Assembly (NCBI GenBank): GCA_039602395.1
Contig: JBCNJP010000017.1
Coordinates: 9,376,871-9,440,870 of the forward strand
Direction: 5' to 3'
Source of the DNA: Deinandra increscens subsp. villosa
Lineage: Eukaryota; Streptophyta; Magnoliopsida; Asterales; Asteraceae
Length of the DNA: 64,000 nucleotides
The translations under genes and the position numbers were made by a program. Numbering within the stretch: position 1 is the stretch's first letter; every line of letters begins with the position of its first letter. This document shows, in pieces, positions 59,334 through 64,000 of the stretch. The notes below the pieces were generated by a model. That model searched no databases and was not told where the DNA came from. It was given only the letters and a program-made list of their open reading frames with translations.

Positions 59334-60510
59334 GGCTACCCGTAATGGTGGGGGGAGATGGCGCCCATCTGATGTCACCACCGTACGGGTACCTGAACGG
59401 GGACGGGGACGATACGGATACGGGAAACGGCAAAACTCAAAAATCTAAGAAGCGGATACGGTAAGGGTACGGCAATAAAATAATATAAAAAAATAAATAT
59501 ATATTAAATATATTTTAACACAAAACTCTAGAATAGATATATATTGATGTAAATTTCAAAAATTCTACATCTTTCAAAGGTAATCAATTATCATTAATCA
59601 AATCATTTTCAAGATCCAGTTCATCTAATGAATCGGACTTTTTTATATGAAAGTAAAAAATATAGAATTATATAATACAACACAAAGTTATATAATTAAA
59701 ATTATATATAACACACAACTTTTTATAAGTATATATATAACACAACATAAAGAAGTTTGGATGATTTTTAATTAAATGTCACTCATTTGCTGTAAAAAAA
59801 TTAAAACCTTTTTTTATAAACGGGAATAATCAAAGTAGATTAATTAATTTGAAACAAGTGACTGAAGGGCTAGGTATTAGGCCTGCAACCCACTTTCCGA
59901 TGTTTTCTTTTTCATTTTAACTATTTTTTTCAGGTTTTTCTTTCATCTCTTTCATTCATTTTCTTAAATCTGTAGAGTAATCTTCATCGCCGGCCGGAAA
60001 AGTTTGTTTCTTTTTATCTTTCTTCTTCTCGATCTTCTGATTCCCTCAACTCCATAAGTGACGATCTAGAGGGTCAGACTAGAGAAAGCTCTTCTTTAAA
60101 CGTCTTAGTTAGCAAGAAATGTTTCTTCGCCGGATCATCGCCGGAGGGTCACCGGAAACGTCTTTGACTATTCGGAAACGGACAAGAAACGTCCCTGAGA
60201 TCTGGAAGCGAATCGGAAGCGCATCGGAAACGTTTCTCCGGCGTCGCCATGCCATTTCCGTCCCCATGCCGATTCCGGTACGGGAGACGGCTCTTTCTAG
60301 CCGTTTCCGTGCTACATAGGCGCCCATAGCGCCCCCCATCGTAGTGGGGATAGCGCCATGGCGCCGGAGAGTGAGAGGGGAAGAGGGCGTGATGAAGATG
60401 GCGCTCCAAGGGAAGAAAAGAGAAGATGGCGCCGGCAGGGATGGTGGTAGGGGCGCTATAAAGGGGTTATGGGCTCCATGGCGCCCCATGGAGCCCCATT
60501 ACACATGGCC
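59334..60510. mobile_element. Harbinger-type element with a nested repeat
   Basis: Ends GGCTACCCGTAATGG and inverted GGCCATGTGTAATGGGG are flanked by TAA on both sides (59331-59333, 60511-60513). GGCGCC motifs occur near both ends, as in the MITE at 25286. The middle (about 59383-60317) is a different repeat with CCGTACGGGTACC at the left and CCGGTACGGGAGACGG, CCGTTTCCGTGC at the right, so it looks nested. No transposase. Confidence 0.75.
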
Positions 60511-60513
60511 TAA

Positions 60514-61044
60514 GTGAGTAATAGTTTTTTATGGCACTTTAAGGCTTCTTTTTTTTAATTTTGTATTACCAATTTACGAAATCAGATCATAACGAATATC
60601 AAAATCCAAAATAACCAACTCATTATTTTTCTAAAATAGCTTTGACCTCGTAAAGGAGCCCGAGTTCGCCGCCAGAGAAATTGTACTTTACTTTTCATTT
60701 TATAATTTTTAATTTATATTTCTTTTAATTGATTAAGCATCTTAATGCATTTTTTTACAGTGTTGTAGAAATCATAATTAATCAGTGATTAATCAGCGAT
60801 TAATCGCTTGGCGGTCCCTCATCGTCTATGATTAATGGCTTAACGGTAAGTTGGTCAATGACGGTCAACATCGGTCATTGGCGGCCTTGACGGTTAACCA
60901 ATTTTTTTAATTAAAAAAATAAAAACTTAAAAAATTCTATTTTTTTTACTTAAACGTTTATATAAGTACTAGTTTATTTCTTTTTAAGGTTATTTATTAA
61001 CTATACTAGGATATTGCCATGTTGGAATATGTACATGTTGGAAG
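60514..61044. other. Spacer with a GATTAATCG-rich repeat fragment
   Basis: 60765-60910 has repeated AATCAGTGATTAATCAGCG-type and CGGTCAA/GGCGG motifs, a fragment of a dispersed repeat. No gene seen. Confidence 0.5.
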
Positions 61045-61106
61045 GGGTTCTGCGTATCGTCTTCTCCACTAAAACTCAAGAAGACATCGTAGTTTGATCT
61101 ATCCAT
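61045..61106 (-). pseudogene. TIR domain fragment D (first 20 codons only)
   Basis: Minus-strand start MDRSNYDVFLSFSGEDDTQN identical to TIR1 of the NB-ARC gene, including part of its upstream sequence to about 61160. The homology ends at 61045 and the sequence continues as unrelated DNA. Confidence 0.9.
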
Positions 61107-61499
61107 CCTTGAAACAAACTCCCTGAACGATAGATGTGGATCTGTGTGGATGTGCGAGACTAGGAGAGACACCAAAATCTTAAATATCAACAGCCGGTGT
61201 CCGAAGACAGGCGATAGAAAATCTAAGGATGAATCATTTCTAAAGATGAAGAGAACAAGTCAGATAATCCAAAATGTCTATCTAACGATGAATAGACACT
61301 ACGTCAAAATTCACCTTTGGCCACGGAAAAAAACCGTGACAAAAGGTGTTTGGTCACGTTTTTTTTTCCATTCCAACCGACACCATAGGTGCCGTGACCA
61401 TATGTACCCTACGGCCACGTTACAATATCAGTGGCTGAAGCCACCTATAAGCGTGGCTAAAGGGTACCAATATTTGTTGTTGTAATCAAACAATTCTTC

Positions 61500-63080
61500 A
61501 GAAAAGCGTGGCCAAAGGGTCCCAACGGCCACATGTGTTTGGTTAACGTGGCCTTTGGTATTTTATGGTCACGTATATTCGTGTTTTAGCCACATACATT
61601 ATAAAAATACGTGGCCAAAGGGTTGCTGAAATCATACATTTTGTCACAGTACGCGTGGCCAAAGGGTGGCAACGGCCACGTTAAAATATCAAAAGCGTGG
61701 CCTTTGGTATTATATGGTCACGTATATTTGTGTTTTAGCCACATATGTTATAAAAAAACGTGGCCAAATGGGTTGCTGAAATTATAATTTTTGTCCCAAT
61801 ACGCGTGGCCAAAGGGTGGCAACCGCCACGTTAAAATATGAATAGCGTGGCCTTTGGTATTATATGGTCACGTATATTTGTGTTTTAGCCACATATGATA
61901 TGAAAAAACGTGGCCAAATGGGTTGCTGAAATCATAAATTTTGTCCCAATAAGCGTGGCCAAAGGGTGGCAACGGCCACATTAAAATATAAAAAGCGTGG
62001 CCTTTGGTATTATATGGTCACGTATATTTGTGTTTTAGCCACATATATTTGGAGAAAGAAAGTGGCCAAAGGGTAGTTGAAATCAGATATGTTGTCCCAA
62101 TACGCGTGGCCAAATGGTGGCAACGGCCACGTTAAGATATAAAAAGCGTGACCTTTGGTATTATATGGTCACGTATATTTGTGTTTTAGCTAGGGATATT
62201 CGAAAATATCCGAGTCCGAACCGTATAAGAATTATCCGAAATCCGATCCGAATTATCCGAAAATTTCGGTATCCGGAATTTCGGATATCCGAAACTCGGA
62301 TATCCGAAAATTCGGACTTGGACTTTGACAAGAATTTACAAATATTTAGGAAGTTTCGAATATCAGGTATCTGAAATTTTAAATAAATTAAAATAAATTT
62401 TATATTAAATATAAAATGAGGAATTATTGAATAGTTGTACTATGCTATATTTGTATTTGTCATTTGTTAGATACGAACTTATGTTTATCTCTATTTGAAC
62501 ACTATAAAATATGTATATATTTGTTTTGTCGTTTATATCGTTTTTTATATGTTACATAGTGGTCTTTTCGGTTTTTTAACAAAAAAACTGGATTTTCGGA
62601 TATACCGTTTTAACTATCCGAAACCAGTTCGACAATTTCGGATATCCGAAATTTCGTGATATACCGAATTTCGGACTTGGACTTGGACAACGATAAACTA
62701 ATATCCGAAATCTTCGTGATACCCGAAATTCAGATACCGAAATTGCACGGGTATCGCGGTTTTGAACACCCCTAGTTTTAGCCACATATATTTGGAAAAA
62801 GAGGCCAAAGCTAGTTGAAATCATACATTTTGTCTCAATACGGGTGGCCAAAGGGTGGCAACGGCCACGTTAAGATATAAAAAACGTGGCCTTTGGTATT
62901 ATATGGTCACGTATATTTGTGTTTTAGCCACATATAATTGGAAAAAAAAGTGGCCAAAGGGTAGTTGAAATCAGATAATTTGTCCCAATAAGCGTGGCCA
63001 AATGGTGGCAACGGCCACGTTAAAATATAAAAAGTGTGGCCTTTGGTATTATATATATGGTCACATATATTTTCTTAATT
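61500..63080. repeat. Subterminal array of about 150-bp units with GTGGCC hairpins
   Basis: The anchor GGTCACGTATATTTGTG recurs at about 61567, 61716, 61866, 62016, 62167 and 62905. Spacing is 149-151 bp; the last interval is lengthened by the MITE inserted at 62191. Each unit carries GCGTGGCCAAAGGGTGGCAA followed by CGGCCACG, which can pair. Confidence 0.9.
62191..62774. mobile_element. hAT-type MITE inserted in the CACTA array
   Basis: Ends TAGGGATATTC and inverted GAACACCCCTA; inside are many TATCCGAAA motifs as in 28551-29041. Flanked by a perfect 8-bp duplication GTTTTAGC (62183-62190, 62775-62782), which is part of the array unit, so the insertion postdates the array. Confidence 0.9.
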
Positions 63081-63445
63081 ACAATTAATTATATATTAAT
63101 TAATTAGTATAGAGAAACCTTAAAAATCATATATTATAATTAAAAATTAATGTACATACACTAATCATGACGCTGTTCAAAAAGATAACATACGACACTA
63201 ATCAAAGTTTAATTTCTATAATAATTAATTATAATTTCTTGTCCGTGCTGATCAGCTGCTTCTGCTGGTGCCGTGTGATTTTTCTATTTATCAGATTTTG
63301 ATTCAGCTGGTTTGGTGTTACGTACACTTTCGTAATCTTTGATTTCCCCTGGAAACATATATGACAAATAAAACCGATCAGATATATATAATATATATAT
63401 AAAGTTAATTAATTAGCGGATACGATTAATTAATGTAGTAATTAC

Positions 63446-63769
63446 CTGTGGTTGTTCCAGTACTTTTTGAACCGTAGAATGATCAACCGGCTGTGATCTA
63501 TCTGACTTGTTATTAGAATGAAGGATCATTCGGTTCATCGGCCATGCAATAATATATTTATTTTCAACCTCCGAAAGCGTTGTTTTATCATCTACTGGGA
63601 ATGGTAAAAATGTTGCACCCTTTTTGACCTGATAAACTTTAATTCTACGGCAACCAGGAGGTAATGGACTTCCATGAATCTTCTCATCTTTTTGTTTTGG
63701 TAATAATTCAGCCATTCCCACGACGTTCAGTGGATCCCCCTCCATGTGCAACGTCGCAGTTTGGCTCCC
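63446..63769 (-). CDS. CACTA element protein, C-terminal exon (partial)
   Basis: A 324-bp minus-strand exon with an AG acceptor (GATCAG/GGGAGC) and a GT donor (CCACAG/GTAATT) encodes 108 residues in frame. It reads GDPLNVVGMAELL, then IHGSPLPPGCRRIKVYQV, ATFLPFPVDD and IIAWPMNRMIL. This order (NVVG..., IHG.PL..G...V, LP.P, AWP...I) is the C-terminal domain common in plant CACTA-encoded proteins. Its function in transposition is not known to me. Flanking exons lie upstream outside the window and possibly downstream to the left; no stop is included. Confidence 0.65.
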
Positions 63770-63784
63770 CTGATCAGAAGTGAC

Positions 63785-63785
<1 letters not shown>

Positions 63786-63876
<91 letters not shown>
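63786..63876. repeat. (TAA)n microsatellite
   Basis: About 30 uninterrupted AAT/TAA units directly upstream of the CACTA exon acceptor on the minus strand. Confidence 0.97.
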
Positions 63877-63877
<1 letters not shown>

Positions 63878-64000
63878 TTAATTATAGCATATATATAAAC
63901 AATTAATTAATTAAAGTAAAAAATAGAATACAAAAATTGTGGTATATACTAATCTATATACCTCTTGGATTACTGGCTGCAGATCGATAGCAGCTGCAAT

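Larger units (their letters stand above)
61297..64000 (-). mobile_element. CACTA transposon, left end and part of interior (runs off the window)
   Basis: Starts CACTACGTCAAAATTCACC at 61297, a CACTA-type terminus next to hairpin-forming GGCCACGG/CCGTGAC sequence. A long subterminal array (61500-63080) and a minus-strand CACTA coding exon (63446-63769) follow. The coding strand points toward the left end. The other terminus is outside the window, so the target duplication cannot be checked. Confidence 0.7.

Noticed and set aside
60109..60489. Frame of 126 codons on the minus strand near the Harbinger-type element
   Set aside because: Lies across repeat borders in GC-rich transposon sequence and shows no domain.

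Overview
The window is AT-rich nuclear DNA from a eudicot plant. The evidence is genes with spliceosomal introns, an F-box/FBD protein, plant-type soluble epoxide hydrolases and a TIR-class NB-ARC resistance-type gene (TIR-NB-ARC genes are absent from grasses). The style of Helitron ends and MITEs would suit an asterid such as Asteraceae, but that is only an impression. Three N runs (1-346, and two of exactly 500 bases at 16403-16902 and 37993-38492) show a scaffolded draft assembly.

Most of the window is transposable-element sequence, often nested. Left to right: a Helitron with a fragment of an ANP/NPK1-like MAPKKK and an inserted hAT-type element (923-7400); a decayed LINE (10060-12706) and a SINE (12967-13215); an intact four-exon F-box/FBD gene (14671-16044); a foldback element, an LTR and a complete 3.6-kb CACTA transposon carrying exon pieces of an ADNT1-like mitochondrial carrier (17233-21954); an intact three-exon epoxide hydrolase on the minus strand (22061-23744) and a divergent second copy reduced to exon 1 (27584-28063), separated by a MULE-type foldback and a Harbinger-type MITE; a Helitron/MITE region (28106-41850) with further host exon scraps; a CACTA protein remnant, a 90-bp minisatellite and a Copia gag remnant (41936-45873); more Helitron sequence with a BUB3-like exon (45958-50200); then a resistance-gene cluster (50808-61106) made of one reconstructable TIR-TIR-NB-ARC gene, three damaged TIR copies and a second Copia remnant; finally a CACTA element that starts at 61297 and runs off the right edge.

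Three host genes look usable: the F-box gene, the first epoxide hydrolase and the TIR-TIR-NB-ARC gene. The last is the most unusual item. Exon phases join two complete TIR domains, a short linker that still carries the first motif of a lost NB-ARC domain, and one NB-ARC domain whose MHD motif reads MPT, with no leucine-rich repeats before the stop. The rest of the window records repeated capture of small host exons by Helitrons and CACTA elements. Exon boundaries and frames were read by eye; no alignment or database search was run.
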